This document shows, in pieces, positions 10,719 through 21,662 of a stretch of DNA of 64,000 nt. Position numbers and translations under genes: made by a program. Under the pieces are notes generated by a model. That model saw nothing but the letters and a program-made list of their open reading frames with translations. It was not told the DNA's origin and made no database searches. How positions within the stretch are numbered: the stretch's first letter is position 1; every line of letters begins with the position of its first letter. This DNA is from Sphaerosporella brunnea (lineage: Eukaryota > Ascomycota > Pezizomycetes > Pezizales > Pyronemataceae), in the NCBI GenBank assembly GCA_008704415.1, contig VXIS01000119.1:58844-122843 (forward strand), given 5' to 3'.

Positions 10719-11720
10719 GTAACGAGGTGGTCGCCAGGATGTTTGCTCTGCAGGACTGAATACCATCAGTTTGATTGAGCGATTTAGTGTGTTTACGTTG
10801 CGTATGGCGAGGCATTCACCGACATTCGCAAGTTTCACGATCGCGAATTCCTCACCGATGAAGTGGTGATTAGCTTGCACTAATTTTCTAAGTTTCCATT
10901 CTTGACGAACGGCCTACACGATGATCCCCTGGAGAGTATAATACTTTGCAAAAGCTCGAAATTAGTTCTTTCTTCCCCCTGGAAGCGAAACATGCAGTGC
11001 AAAACAGCGGTTCTTGGAAGTGCTTATCGATATTGGACACCGTGGTGAGCAAGGATCGAACCGTTGCGGCATCGAATAAGCGCAGATTGGATGTTAGCAA
11101 ATCCGTCGCCTGCTGTCTCCTAGCGAACCCCGTATTTTTGGAACTGAGTAATTACCGGGATGATACGGTAGATCTTCCGTGGTACGTACTAACATTCTGT
11201 TTACCGAGTATATCGGCCAGTAGGCCGGCAGAACATGTTTTAGGCGTGTAGTTTGAGCTGCCTATATGACTAACCGAGCACTGCTGCTAGCGAGGAAGTT
11301 CAAGTTCTCAACTACCAGTAGAATAGGCGTTCGTGGGTGGAATACCTAGTCGCGAACGGGAATACCAGTTCCGGCTGGGACGTCCTATTCACGACTGGGA
11401 CGTCCGCGTTCGATCAAAGTGGTGGTTTAATTAAGCTCGGGAAATTTGAACTTAAAAATTTGTTCGAATTTGTCACAATTTTGCACTTTTCGCCCGAACA
11501 AGGTGAAAATGACAGTTGAGCGTTTAGGTTTTCAAACACGAACAGGACAAAGGGTAGAAGGAACTGCCGGTAACCCGTCTGCCAACAAGGTGCATCCCTC
11601 AGGAACGGCGAGGCCAGTCGACCGTAGATCTATAGACGCTAGGCATACCCTTCACAACGGGCAAATGTTTCTGGTGTGTGGCTCGCAAGCTTGAGCTACC
11701 ATTGGTACGTTGAAAGTTTT
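10717..11720. other. No gene recognised; short dispersed repeat
   Basis: Small open frames only (the longest about 100 codons, 10946-11251, plus). At 11345-11412 lies a diverged copy of the GGGAATACCAGT / GACTGGGACGTCC phrase also present at 7700-7770. It is probably intergenic, including the distal promoter of the GH16 gene. Confidence 0.4.
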
Positions 11721-11721
11721 G

Positions 11722-11749
11722 CACGTGAGCTCATATAGCTGTATATATG
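11722..11749 (+). promoter_or_regulatory. CACGTG box and TATA-like element upstream of GH16 gene
   Basis: CACGTG at 11722-11727 is a perfect E-box-type palindrome of the kind bound by bHLH factors. TATATATG at 11742-11749 lies 86-93 nt before the GH16 start codon, a plausible TATA position. Function is inferred from spacing only. Mirror elements lie at about 59514-59541. Confidence 0.4.
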
Positions 11750-11834
11750 AATCTCAACTACTCTCGAGGTCGGGAAGAAAGAAATCAGATGTGCTAAGTT
11801 TCCATCTAACGCTCACTAGCTACAACCACACAGA

Positions 11835-12932
11835 ATGACCCCTTTCTGGGCGCTACTCAGTCTCCTGACCTTGGTCAATGGCCATCCAAACAGCACCACC
11901 ATCACCCCCGAAGCTGCTCTCCCCTACCGCACGCTCATAACCGATGCCAGTCCCTCAACGTTCTTCGATCACTTCGACTTCTTCTCCGTAACGTTCCCGC
12001 CGCTCCGCGTGGGGATGAAACTGACGGCCAGCAGGGTGCGGACCCAACCCAGGGCCACGTAAAGTACCTCACGCAACCCGAGGCGATCGCCGCTGGCCGG
12101 ATCCACGCAAACGCGACGCACGCCTTCATCGGCGTCGACCACTTCGACCGCGCGCCCAACGGCCGCGGCAGCATCCGGCTCGAAAGCAAGTCGGTCTACA
12201 CCTACGGCCTGTTCCTTCTCGATGTCGACCACTTGCCATACGGCTGCGGGACGTGGCCGGCATGGTGGACGGTCGGCAATCTCTGGCCCCAGCAGGGCGA
12301 GATCGATATCATCGAAGGCATCAATAACCAAGAAAACAATACCATGGTGGTGCATACTGTTCCTGACGGATGCACGTGCCAGCTACATGATTCGCCGGCA
12401 GAGCAAACGGGGACGACGTGGCCCATCAGCGGATGCAGCGGCGGCGGTCTCAGTTACTATCTGAAGGTTGAGGAAACGAAGCCGCGGTCTTACGGGGGTC
12501 CTGGGTATGAGGGTGGGGTGTACGCTATGGAGTGGACGGCGGAGACAGTGAAGGTGTGGTTTTTCCCGCGGGGACAGGAGCCCGCCGACGCCGTCGACGG
12601 CCAGCCGACGCCGGACAATTGGGGAAAGCCGACTATGTTCGTGGACATGAAACAGTGTGCGCTTGCAGGCAAGTACAAGGACCATAAGGTTATCATTAAT
12701 ACCACGTTTTGCGGAGGATGGGCTGGGATCCAGTCATTGTGGGAAAGTTCGGGTTGGTAAGTTTCGTCCTGCTTCAGAGCGTCGTCTTTGACAGAGAAAG
12801 GATACTGATCGTCACATGCGCAGCGCACGACAGACGGGACAACCAACGTGCGTTGATCACGTTACACAGAATCCGAACGCGTTTCGGAACGCGTATTGGC
12901 TCGTGCGGGGTATGAAGGTGTGGCAACGGTAG
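11835..12932 (+). CDS. Secreted GH16 endo-beta-1,3(4)-glucanase-like protein (left copy)
   Basis: Three exons (11835-11987, 12035-12756, 12824-12932) give 327 residues. Introns are 47 nt (phase 0, branch CTGAC) and 67 nt (branch ACTGATC). A hydrophobic signal peptide covers residues 1 to about 16 (ending LVNG). The GH16 active-site motif GEIDIIEG has the nucleophile at E140, the assisting D142 and the acid/base at E145. It is preceded by GLFLLDVDHLPYGCGTWPAWW and followed by NNTMVVHT, both typical of fungal laminarinase-type GH16 enzymes. The end (CVDHV, NAFRNAYW, MKVW) matches the final beta-strands of the family. The enzyme is expected to be exported and to cut mixed-linkage or beta-1,3-glucans of cell walls; exact specificity cannot be told. 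No membrane anchor or carbohydrate-binding module follows. Length is normal for a bare GH16 domain. Confidence 0.93.
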
Positions 12933-12990
12933 AGAGCTTTGGATGTCCAATCTCGGTTGTGTCAATGCATACTTTATTCCCAAATTGATA

Positions 12991-13163
12991 CGGTCGACTC
13001 TCTATAAGAATACGGTGGGACTACTGGGGCGTATTCTTATACAGTGAAAATTCGTATAGAGAGAGTGGCTTGTCCCATACAAACGCGGTCGAAACCGGTC
13101 ACCCGTATTCTTATTGAGAGATTATTCTCATATAAAAAATTCCGATAGGCAGAGTCGACCGCA
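12991..13163. mobile_element. TA-flanked MITE 1 (left copy)
   Basis: A 173-bp element with terminal inverted repeats CGGTCGACTCTCTATAAG and, from the other end, TGCGGTCGACTCTGCCTAT, flanked by TA on both sides. Internal AAGAATACGG / CCCGTATTCTTAT segments are shared with the element at 14640-15067, so both belong to one group. TA duplication and C-[AG]-GTCGA-type ends resemble pogo/Tc1-mariner derivatives. It has no coding capacity and lies about 60 bp past the GH16 stop codon. Confidence 0.8.
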
Positions 13164-13165
13164 TA

Positions 13166-14639
13166 GCCATGACAAACTACCGCTAGTTGGGTAAAATCGA
13201 GAGCGTTGTGAATTCAGCCTTGCAAACTTCTGTGTCACAGCCAAGTACCACTCGAAGCTTTCATGGCCTCAGTGACACAGCAGCGGACTCTCTCCCCACA
13301 AAGCCTGAAGCCAGCAGACGCTTGTTTACCGCCGCGGCGGTTGCCGGGTAGCCGGTGTTGCCGCGGTCGTTGGAGCCGGGTGGCTGGATAATTATCAAGG
13401 CTGTGACCGGTTTGCTGATGGTTGGAGCTGTGCGTTCGTACTGTCCATAAGCGCGCAGGAACAAAACACAATACGATCGGCGATAACCGGGAATACGACA
13501 AAACGAATACGCTATCCCCGGCTACGCCACTTGTGGGTGACTAACATACAAAAAAAAAGGCCTTATTTTCGCTAAAGGTGCGAGTGGAGCATAACTCTAT
13601 CGTTGCCGAATACGAAATTCCGAGCGTTTTGGATAGGGGTATCCACGCCAGCGGGTTGGATCCGCAGATCCAACGATAGATGGGGGGGTCCCCCTATCAA
13701 ACAATTTCTTCCACTCCGACCGGTTGGAAGAGTGTCAGAAGAATAAATTCCGTCCCTTGCTCTGTGCTCCACGGTTCGCGGCGCAGTTTACCACGCTCAC
13801 CATCCCCGCTCCCTGCCCGCCATGGACCGGCATCTTCCCTGTCCTTTGGACCTCTGAGCGTTAGAAGTCGTAGCAGTTTCGGCCAATCTCACTGGAAGCC
13901 ACCCCATCTATTCGGCTTGTAAACTAAAAAATGCCACTTTCTGTCGAATTGTGTAACCAGGATTGATGGAGTACTCGTACATTCCAAACGCAGTCCGAGT
14001 CATCTCGTGTGATTGCAGACTATGCGAGCATGAGGGTCCAAGACTTTAGTCTATGGATGCGCTGTTATTAATCTTTTTTGGACCGCGTCAAGATGCATGC
14101 GACCTCACCACCTCAAACTGCTACCCAACCACCTGACCAAAGAACAACCGAACCAGGTATCCGACTTTGATTTGAGCGGGCACGGATCACCCAGTGCTAT
14201 GAGAGCAGAATAGGCATCCTGTTGCTTGTCAGGGTTCTTCTACGACACGAGCGCGGAGGGGAAGGTGTAATGGCACTGAAAGAAAAAAGGCAACACCATG
14301 GCCAATACCAAGTATTCATCTGGGGATAACGTCGGCGAGACTGAATGGGAGAATTACTCACAGCCCAGAAAGTCTGGTCAGATACATAGGGTAGAATGGA
14401 CTGCGTCGATTAGCCTTGGAGAGGACTCAGAACAGGAATTCTTCCGGCTAGGTGGATTATTACGAACTAGGTGTACTGCTATTGATGACCAAGCAGAGAC
14501 TAAAGGCACTGCCAGTCTGTATGTCTCATTATAGATCCTGCGGCATTCGGTGCTCTTCGAACGTGACCATACATCACCAGAGACTACTGAATGATCGTAA
14601 CATTTGACATTATAGGGGTCATACGCCGTGTTGTAAATA
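13166..14639. other. Intergenic with a perfect 20-bp hairpin
   Basis: No confident gene. GTTGGATC-CGCA-GATCCAAC at 13655-13674 is a perfect 8-bp-arm hairpin. Around it GGATAGGGG (13631) and CCCCCTATC (13691) add an outer imperfect arm. A 78-codon frame at 14298-14534 (plus) has a good ATG context but no recognisable features. Confidence 0.4.
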
Positions 14640-15067
14640 CAGTCGAGTCTCTATATAAGAATACGGTCGGGACCGCAGGGGCATATTCTTATAAAGTGCG
14701 GATTCATAACGAGAGGGTGGCTTGACACAGGTGATCGTTCATGATTGCGATCTGCGGGGTCCGCGATGAACCAAAATGCGCTGTGTTTTCACGCGTTTGT
14801 GTCGGCGAGGAAAGTTCGTACTGTTCATTAACTATGCTGACGACCGTTTGAGACCGCGATAAAAAAAAAAAAAACCAAAACAAGACCGCGAGTCTGCTCA
14901 CCGGCCCAACTTTTAATAAGAATACCCATACAATTTTTTTTCCCTTTTCTAAGAACATTCTTATAGGAAATTTATTCTTATTTCCCATACAAAATCGGCC
15001 GGGACCGGCCACGCATATTCTAATAGGGCGGGTATTCTTATGACCGTGTTATATGGAGCCTCGACGG
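14640..15067. mobile_element. TA-flanked MITE 2 (left copy)
   Basis: A 428-bp element with ends CAGTCGAGTCTCTATATAAG and, inverted, CCGTCGAGGCTCCATATAAC, flanked by TA (14638-14639 and 15068-15069). The repeated phrase TAAGAATACGGTCGGGACCG and several TATTCTTAT motifs make much of it internally palindromic. It is related in sequence to the element at 12991-13163. Pogo/Tc1-mariner-type ends are likely. No transposase is present. Confidence 0.8.
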
Positions 15068-15069
15068 TA

Positions 15070-15305
15070 GCGTATTATCTCACTTAACAGTCACACCTCT
15101 ACTGAGTAATTGGGCAATTTTCGCCCTAATTGGGAAATTTTTCGACGTTTAAGGCTCCAAAAGCTCGAAATCGGGCCATCTTTGATTTCCGCCAGCGAAA
15201 AGATTACTCAAACCGCCTCAGAATCGCACATAAAAAACATTTCATACATTTTGGAGTGAGTCGAAAACGCGCTGGTACGCCGCTCCAAAGTGTGAGATAA
15301 TACGG
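15070..15305. mobile_element. TA-flanked MITE 3 (left copy), abutting MITE 2
   Basis: A 236-bp element with inverted ends GCGTATTATCTCAC and CCGTATTATCTCAC, flanked by TA (15068-15069 and 15306-15307). Its left TA is the same dinucleotide as the right TA of MITE 2, so one element inserted exactly at the edge of the other. The internal sequence contains two copies of a CTAATTGGG/GTAATTGGG phrase and no reading frame. Confidence 0.75.
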
Positions 15306-15308
15306 TAG

Positions 15309-15501
15309 GATATCATGTGATGAGAGTCAGAGTTGGTGATGCGGAGGAACATCAAGCCGTGTCTTAAAACGGTTATGATCAGCATCGGATAGTTATTACT
15401 CCGAGGCTTTGCCCCGGTATAATCTATTAAAGGAAGCTTCCTGCTGATATTCTCTTCTGTACAATAAACTCACATCTTCCACTCTCGCATTACCTTAAAT
15501 A
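15309..15501 (+). mobile_element. 5' LTR remnant of Ty1/copia element (left copy)
   Basis: Aligns to the 3' LTR at 16509-16792. Shared blocks are GAGTCAGAGTTGGTGATGC, GTTATGATCAGCATC, GATAGTTATTACTCCGAGGC, AAGGAAGCTTCCTG and TCTTCTGTACAATA. Its left part is missing, as MITE 3 abuts it. It ends ACCTTAAATA, directly followed by the primer-binding site. Confidence 0.75.
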
Positions 15502-15513
15502 GGTTATGAGCCC
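15502..15513 (+). promoter_or_regulatory. Primer-binding site complementary to the initiator tRNA-Met anticodon arm
   Basis: GGTTATGAGCCC is the exact complement of GGGCTCATAACC, the anticodon stem-loop of eukaryotic initiator tRNA-Met. Copia and Ty5-type elements prime from a tRNA-iMet cleaved in that loop. It sits immediately 3' of the LTR, as expected. A second identical copy lies at 15930-15941 inside the element. Confidence 0.7.
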
Positions 15514-16330
15514 GGTTTCGCTTATAACCTCAACCACTCCTATCGGCCAGGGCACCGCCGACGGAGGAGAAACCACTGGCACTGCATACGCCAGCTCAAT
15601 CACTCTCCCTATCACATTCCTCCTCTCCCTCGACTCCGCGCTTTCCGCACTACACAACTTCTTGCAACCTCTACGACGACCTCAGCAAGGACCTCTACGG
15701 CAACCTCGACGATGGCAACGTTGACGAAAGTACAAGATAGTGTGTATGGAGGACGACGGGATATCGATCGGGGTGTTCTAGGATGGATAAGGGATTTGAT
15801 GTGACGAGAAAATATGTCCGGGTGCAAAAACTAGTTCAGCATGCAACTCTCTTTGAGGTGGGAAAACTACATCAACAACTAGATACTGTGTTGTTAGATA
15901 TAATAATACAGCCTCATAACCGTTAATCAGGTTATGAGCCCGGGTTTCACAACCATTATCTATACCTATATAATGCAGTTGGTGTGGCGTTTTCCGAAGG
16001 CTCAAGCCGTGCACAGCTCCACCATTCTGGACCGAAGCCTTTAGCGACGGCACTGCGGAGCGACTAAGCTGCTGTACTGTAGAGTACACACTGCTAGATT
16101 TGTCGATAGTTGTGGAATGGAATAGATATTTGTATTTATCCGTGCGGGTGCTAGCGGCGAAGTGAGACGGTATTGCCTCCTTCCCCAATCCACTCCTCTT
16201 TACTTTACTGCGCCGTGTTTCACAAACATACGCCTTGACTGCAACGTATAGTACATATGACTTACATTAAGTGGCGCTGTACTACTGACTGCACACCGTG
16301 TGGTCACCACACGGCTGTTTACTAGTCTAA
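15514..16330 (+). mobile_element. Internal region of the copia remnant, pol mostly deleted (left copy)
   Basis: Only about 0.8 kb lies between the primer-binding site and the RNase H tail, so gag, protease, integrase and reverse transcriptase are missing. An open frame of 72 codons starts at 15506 but matches no copia domain I know. The primer-binding-site sequence recurs at 15930-15941, suggesting a rearrangement or recombination between two elements. Confidence 0.6.
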
Positions 16331-16513
16331 AACAACAACATCGATATCCACTACCACTGCGTACGAGAAAGACTCGATGAAGGCGACTTCAAAATGATGT
16401 ACGTACCAACGGCACACAATCTTGCTGACTTGCTCACCAAGAACCTTTCGAAACCCCGACACCATCAACTTGCGAAAAATATACCATGTGTTAAACGAGG
16501 GGAAGTACTGTAA
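16331..16513 (+). pseudogene. Ty1/copia RNase H C-terminal remnant (left copy)
   Basis: Reading in frame to TAA at 16511-16513 gives NNIDIHYHCVRERLDEGDF, then MMYVPTAHNLADLLTKNLSK and HHQLAKNIPCVKRGEVL. This is the canonical copia RNase H tail (HIDIRYHFIRE...YVPT..QLADILTK). An in-frame TAA at 16328-16330 cuts off everything upstream, and no integrase or reverse transcriptase precedes it. The purine tract GAGGGGAAG (about 16497-16505) next to the LTR is the expected polypurine tract. Confidence 0.85.
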
Positions 16514-16792
16514 ATAGCGTTAACACACCTGTTTTCCTATGTTATCATATGAGGCGAGTCAGAGTTGGTGATGCAGAGGAACATCAAGCCGTTATGATCA
16601 GCATCAGATAGTTATTACTCCGAGGCTTTGCCACGGTATAACAAACTTCCGTACGGTAAAAGGGATACTAAAAGGAAGCTTCCTGTTGATCATCTCTTCT
16701 GTACAATACAAGACAAGTGATCAAGCCTTCCTTCCTTACGGTGCTATCGCAGTACGATAAACTACGCTCTCACATCCGCATAACCTTAAACA
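16509..16792 (+). mobile_element. 3' LTR of copia remnant (left copy)
   Basis: Starts TGTAAATAGCG next to the polypurine tract and ends AACCTTAAACA, so it has TG...CA ends over 284 bp. It overlaps the last codons of pol by a few bases. It aligns to the 5' LTR at 15309-15501, with an internal stretch around 16635-16670 absent from the 5' copy. Confidence 0.75.
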
Positions 16793-17144
16793 GGCCGCCG
16801 TTCAGCAGTCCATAGGCTTCTCAGCCTTGATGAATCGGCTTGCACTGCTATCTGTGGAGGATGCGGAATCATGAACCATATATTCCGCTAAACTGCTCTT
16901 CATGTTGTCCTGTGGCTGGTGATTTATGTAGTCTTGCCACACTTTTTCAGAGGATTTGATCACTAAACTAAATCTTTCCGGCAAGGTTGTGTTATTGGTC
17001 CGAAGAAGTCGAGTTTGTGTTTGGACTGGGCTGGAATACTTGTCCGTCCGTCAATCAGGCCTTGACTCCTGGGAAAATTGGTACCGTTCATCGCGACTCA
17101 CAATGCTTTCCGCACTCCACATCAAGGCCTCCGCCTCCCGTCAA
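16793..17144. other. Flank of copia remnant; short frame on minus strand
   Basis: A 60-codon frame (16802-16984, minus; mirror 54280-54462, plus) starts in the flank and ends at the LTR border. It is identical in both arms, but its origin as a host gene end or as part of an older insertion cannot be told. Confidence 0.35.
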
Positions 17145-17600
17145 TCATGTTGAATCGATGGCATAGCGGGAATAAAGGCAATCGTATGTCTGCCTTCTCG
17201 TTCCAAAAATCTCGAACCAATCAACGAACGCAGGGGACATTTGGACTGCTTTCACGCAGTCAAAATTCCGGCCCTTTTCTTTTGTTGTAACGAACCTCAC
17301 GGTGCAAACCCTCTTGGGGGGGAGATCCACTCGACCAGTATGTGGGTGGCTCCGCTTGAGGCCACATCAAAAATCTTTCGGGGGATCCGGGAGTGGGGAA
17401 CACTCCCGAACGTCACTAAGTGCCACGCAGACTCAGTTAAAAAATTTCATGACTTTGGGGCTGGAGACTGTGTGACCCACCATATGGGTTGCGAAATCGA
17501 TGGTGTTCGGGTCGAAAGCAACCAGGATGGCGCGCTCGTCGTTATTGGGGTTAGTCGGCTCGGCTATGAAAGAATCGGCAGGCATGGTGGTTTCGGGCAT
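17145..17600 (-). pseudogene. Small-protein family member C, frame broken (left copy)
   Basis: Left-arm copy of 53665-54119, with its start at 17600. This copy has G7 (17326-17332) where the right arm has C6. On the coding strand this shifts the frame in the middle of the conserved domain and gives a stop soon after EWISP. Both arms also share a run of four T near 17263 that puts the last 38 residues out of frame. Whether the gene is truly broken or miscalled is unclear. Confidence 0.5.
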
Positions 17601-18113
17601 GTCTGCGGAATATCAGCCTTGGTTGTGGGACGCGGCAGTGCACGTGCTCACCTCGAGGAATGCGTAGATAGGTGTCAGCGATTGGGTTTCCTGAAAATTG
17701 GGAAGCGCGGCTCGGGATCGCTGTAGAGTTGTTCTGGACGTGGAGGGAGCTGCAAAGACACACGCTGATGTAGTCCAGTGGCCTGAATGTGGAATTATTT
17801 GCACTACAATAGAATTTTGTTTTATGCAGTCCATTTTAAAGATACTCAATTCAGGCCATGTGAGCATCAAGGTCCGAATGTGACGCATTTACGCTGATTT
17901 GCTTTGAATATGCAAGTCGATTCGTCTTCATGAAAGTGTCTTCTGTCGCGAAGCTCCGGGGAGTAAACGCCGAACACCATACAAACAAACAACGCCGTAG
18001 ATTTTTGTAACACAGTAACATGACGCAGAACATTTCAATTGACTCCGCAGAGCGGTACAACGTATCGTATCCTCAGTCCATAGAACTGCCAGTACAAACA
18101 GATTCCTGGAGTC

Positions 18114-18632
18114 TTAAGCCCTTCCCGCTTCCCAGCCTCGGTTTGCCAGAACGTTCGGACAAATTTCCTTGAGTCTGAATTGCGGGTCCATCGACTTTAT
18201 AATATCGGATTTCGACCCTGATCCCACCATCAAGGACCCATTCGATTAAGATGAAATGAGCCTCCTGCAGGCTGGTAGGAAGTAGTGGGTAGGTATCCAG
18301 GGGAAGGGGACCCCATCGACAGCAAAAAAGTGGTCATATCCTGCGAAATAGCGAATCAGTCAATTGATCACAATATTGGGTAGTGCTATATCCAGGCAAA
18401 ACAGACCCATGTCAACCATGTACGTCGAATATCCTATATCTCCGGGCTTGGGGATGCTCGGGTCGCTATTATCGCCGTCGGTATTATCATACACGTTGCC
18501 GGATTCGGTAGTAGCCAGGTTTGCGCCATTGGTATTATCAGCCACGTTGTCGGCGTCATTCACCGCGCGCATTGTGGCAGGATCGACGATAGCTGCGTCG
18601 GCAGGAGCCGCGGGAATCGTATGCTGTGGCAT
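18114..18632 (-). CDS. Small-protein family member B (left copy)
   Basis: Mirror of 52635-53153, with the same two exons (18407-18632 and 18114-18340) and no visible difference. The 150-residue product has a polar, Asn/Asp-rich N-terminal half (residues 1-66) and the family domain from about 81 to 134. This is the one family member that is intact and identical in both arms. Confidence 0.65.
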
Positions 18633-20269
18633 GTTCTGTCCGTTGTCAGTCTTGTTGATGTAATTGCTGGAAGCATAATCCCAAATTGAGAGACAGCATA
18701 ATCGGCGAGATGATGGAGACTTACTGGACGGGTTGAGAGGTTGTTGCTTTGCGCGGTGGTGGGTATTGTCAGGACACAAGTTGTGCACACAGTATTTATG
18801 TTTGAGGAGGGGTCGGAAATTACACAATGAACCGGTGGTGGGTGACTGTCTTATTGTTTGCCCTAGACGTATAGCCACGATCTCTTTCGTACGGTTTAAT
18901 GCCATTCATGTACTACAATTCACGTCTGCTGCACAGGAGGATCCAATACTCTACGAGCTACTGCTCTTTGTCTGATAACACTGGGGAAAAAAAGGGTGGG
19001 ATTTGAGATTCAAGCACCCAGATATATGCAGAGTTTTCTGTACAGCCGCCTATTAACCGGGGGTACCCCAATTTCAATCACTACAAAACACCGCTCTGTG
19101 AGTCTACCAATCTCTGTGGAGCAAAGGCTACAACATTTACGGGATCTCAAAAAAAAAAAAAACAAAAAAAACAGTAGGTACTGCAGCTAGTATAACCCAA
19201 TCAATTCTGAGCTCTACGGCGCCACCGATTCTTAATCGTTCACTATATCAGAACCATTGACAGATATTAGGACAATCTGACCTTGGCGTACCGCCACCCT
19301 CGTCACAAGCCGTGGCAATTGATACTACTCCAGACCTTCGCTAGAAGCTGCTGAGAGACAATGCGCTCATAACCGGAGCTATGCACCACCAAATGGGTAA
19401 AACCTGGCTAAGGAGGGACCGAAAGACGGACGATGTGGTTAGGTGCCCGGGAGGACCTTGGGTCTTCGAGGATATGAGTTGGCACAGCGGCAACAGCGGC
19501 GTCGGTGGCAGACATGAATTCCACATTGGACGTATATTCTGAGGTTGTTTTGAGCGGTCGTAGCACCGTTATGCTCCGAGGTAGCAATTGTTCAGGCTTC
19601 TCTGTTCAACATCAATATTGGTCGGTGAATCTTCGCGACTTGGGAGCGGTGGAGAAGGGTTACCTACAGTTCAAGAATGATCAGAATAAAAGTCGATTCT
19701 CTGCCAGTGATCTTTTGCAGGAGCTGGTATTCGTTCAGTTGGGTCTCGCTTTAGCTGTGATAAAAACATCTAGTCAGTCCAGTGGTCTGGCGCCGCGCAG
19801 GTTTACCGAGTCTATTCTCGGTCCATCATTGAACACTGCATCCACGGGAATGCTTACCTTGATCCACGCGATCGCGGGCTAGAAAGTGCGCGTCTGCACA
19901 TGCAGTCGCTCGCTTGCGGTGTGGTGGTTTTGTTCGCTGACGAGCTGTGACTGGTTGTTCGGACGGGGGCGTATGTCAAGACTTACCCGCTCGCAGGGCG
20001 CGGGCCATAGGACTGAGAGTTTTGTCACTTCTGACCATGTAGAAGCATTGCGCCACGATTAATATAGATGCAACCGCCGATACTGCCATTATTCTGCAAT
20101 GCTTGCGATGCGTCGGAAAGTTAAACGCAGAGCAAGTCGATTGTATTTTCATCTTGACTAAGAACAGAACACCCATTTATCCAGGTTCAACTTCGTCAAC
20201 CAAAGAGCCCGTAACTTGACAACGCAAGGACTCCTCCGACAACCAATCGATGTACTCTCCTTCTCCAAG

Positions 20270-20725
20270 CTATCTAGCCGATGCATTGCCATCCGGATTG
20301 AAGGACCGCAGGTTGGTGCTGACTTCTCGAAGAGCGTACTCAGGTCCATACAACTTCGTGTAGCAAATGACATGAAGGACGCCGTCGCCGTTCCGCCAGG
20401 AGATGTTGATATGGCTGATGAGAGGCATTGTCGGTTTCCTAATTATCTCGGGCACCGATGCTGGGCGTGCGGAAGCTCGGCCAAAGGCCTTGTAGTATTC
20501 CAGATCTGTTCAGTCGCTGGTCAGCAGAGTGTAGAGGCGATGCGCGCAGGGGTTGTACTGTTTTGCATAGCATAGGTGAGGCGCATCGATGCCCATGATC
20601 GCGATCCATGGATGTTGGCTATTTTCTTGTTCGGTTCCAGTACTTCTCGGGTCGACTACGACAATCAGGTTATCGTCTTCGGTATCGCCGGCCATGGGCA
20701 TGGTGAGGTTATTGGCGATGTTCAT
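20270..20725 (-). pseudogene. Small-protein family member D, frame broken (left copy)
   Basis: Left mirror of 50552-51004. An extra G near 20580 shifts exon 1 before the splice site, and a missing G near 20549 lies in the intron. The domain exon (20270-20503) is otherwise the same. This copy is probably the same gene with a miscalled base. Confidence 0.55.
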
Positions 20726-21640
20726 CGTCGCTACACTTTGCTTGGGAGTTGGAAGGTGAAGTTGCGTGTTGGGGGGTTGCTAGATAAGTTGGGTGAACTT
20801 GTTTATAAGTTCAAAAGCCCTCGTACAACCATGCGGATGGTTGCCCTCTCAAAATCGGTGAAAACGACGGATACCGATTGCTCACTGCACCCACTAAACT
20901 TCCGAGCTTGTAGCTCCAGAGAGCACCGAAAGCGCCGTTTTTCTTTGTGGAGACCTGCCACAACTATGGAGTACCCACTTCACCAACATCTAGTTCGCGA
21001 GAACCGCGTTTCTCATGCCGCACGCGCTCTGGGGTGTCGACAAAATGCTTTACAAAAGCGACAGGTCCTACAGGCAATATTGCCAGAAAAATCGATGACT
21101 CGTGCAGCTTCCCAACTACGGAACGATATCGGTGTGCCACATTGTGCCTTACGGGATGTACAGTGCATTTACGGAAACACTGTTGGAGGAGGAATGCCAT
21201 ATGATGATGTGCGTTACATGAATAAGCGGAACACCCGAAAACCCAACAACCGCGAGCGCGAGGATATTGCTTGCCCGCCATGGATAGAAGAACAAGGGAA
21301 AAAATCGCAACTTTTTGCAATCACAGGAATCACTCACCGCCATGTAATCCTCCAGACTGTTCGAGAACGCCGCCTGCCTTGCATCCGATGTGGTATGGCG
21401 TGCTTCCATCTTGATGCAAACTCGGCATCGACAATCCAGCCAGCCGTCCCGGGGTCTTGAGGTGGCTATTGAGCTCTTTGGGGCCGACTCCGACTTTGAA
21501 AAACCACGTCACGAGCACGGAGGCAATTAAAACCCTGTCCCGGGCGTCGACGTCGAGGGCACACAAATGGCTTAAAACCTGCTCTTCCTCCCTTCCTTCC
21601 TTTCTTCTTTTCATCCCTCGCTGCCGGCTCCTCCCCCTCC
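20726..21640. other. No resolved gene; long chance-like frames on both strands
   Basis: The plus strand carries a long open frame (20576-21460), but its first part is antisense to gene D and its second half differs between arms because of indels. In the right-arm reading, a phrase WCHIVPYGMYSAF faintly recalls HNH-type nuclease cores, far too weakly to name. The minus strand has a possible exon ending at a GTGAGT donor (MEARHTTSDARQAAFSNSLEDYMA, near 21337-21409). Confidence 0.3.
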
Positions 21641-21662
21641 CCTCTCATCACAGCTCACATAA

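Noticed and set aside
12202..12846. Minus-strand frames of 74-118 codons over the GH16 gene
   Set aside because: Shadows of the GH16 exons, which carry a catalytic motif and conserved splice sites.
20990..21230. HNH-nuclease-like phrase (CHIVPYG)
   Set aside because: Only a few residues resemble the motif, the frame depends on indels that differ between arms, and the remaining metal ligands are not visible.
20576..21460. 294-codon plus-strand open frame, the longest in the window
   Set aside because: Its first part is antisense to gene D, whose spliced product has paralogues. The second part differs between arms and has no recognisable domain.
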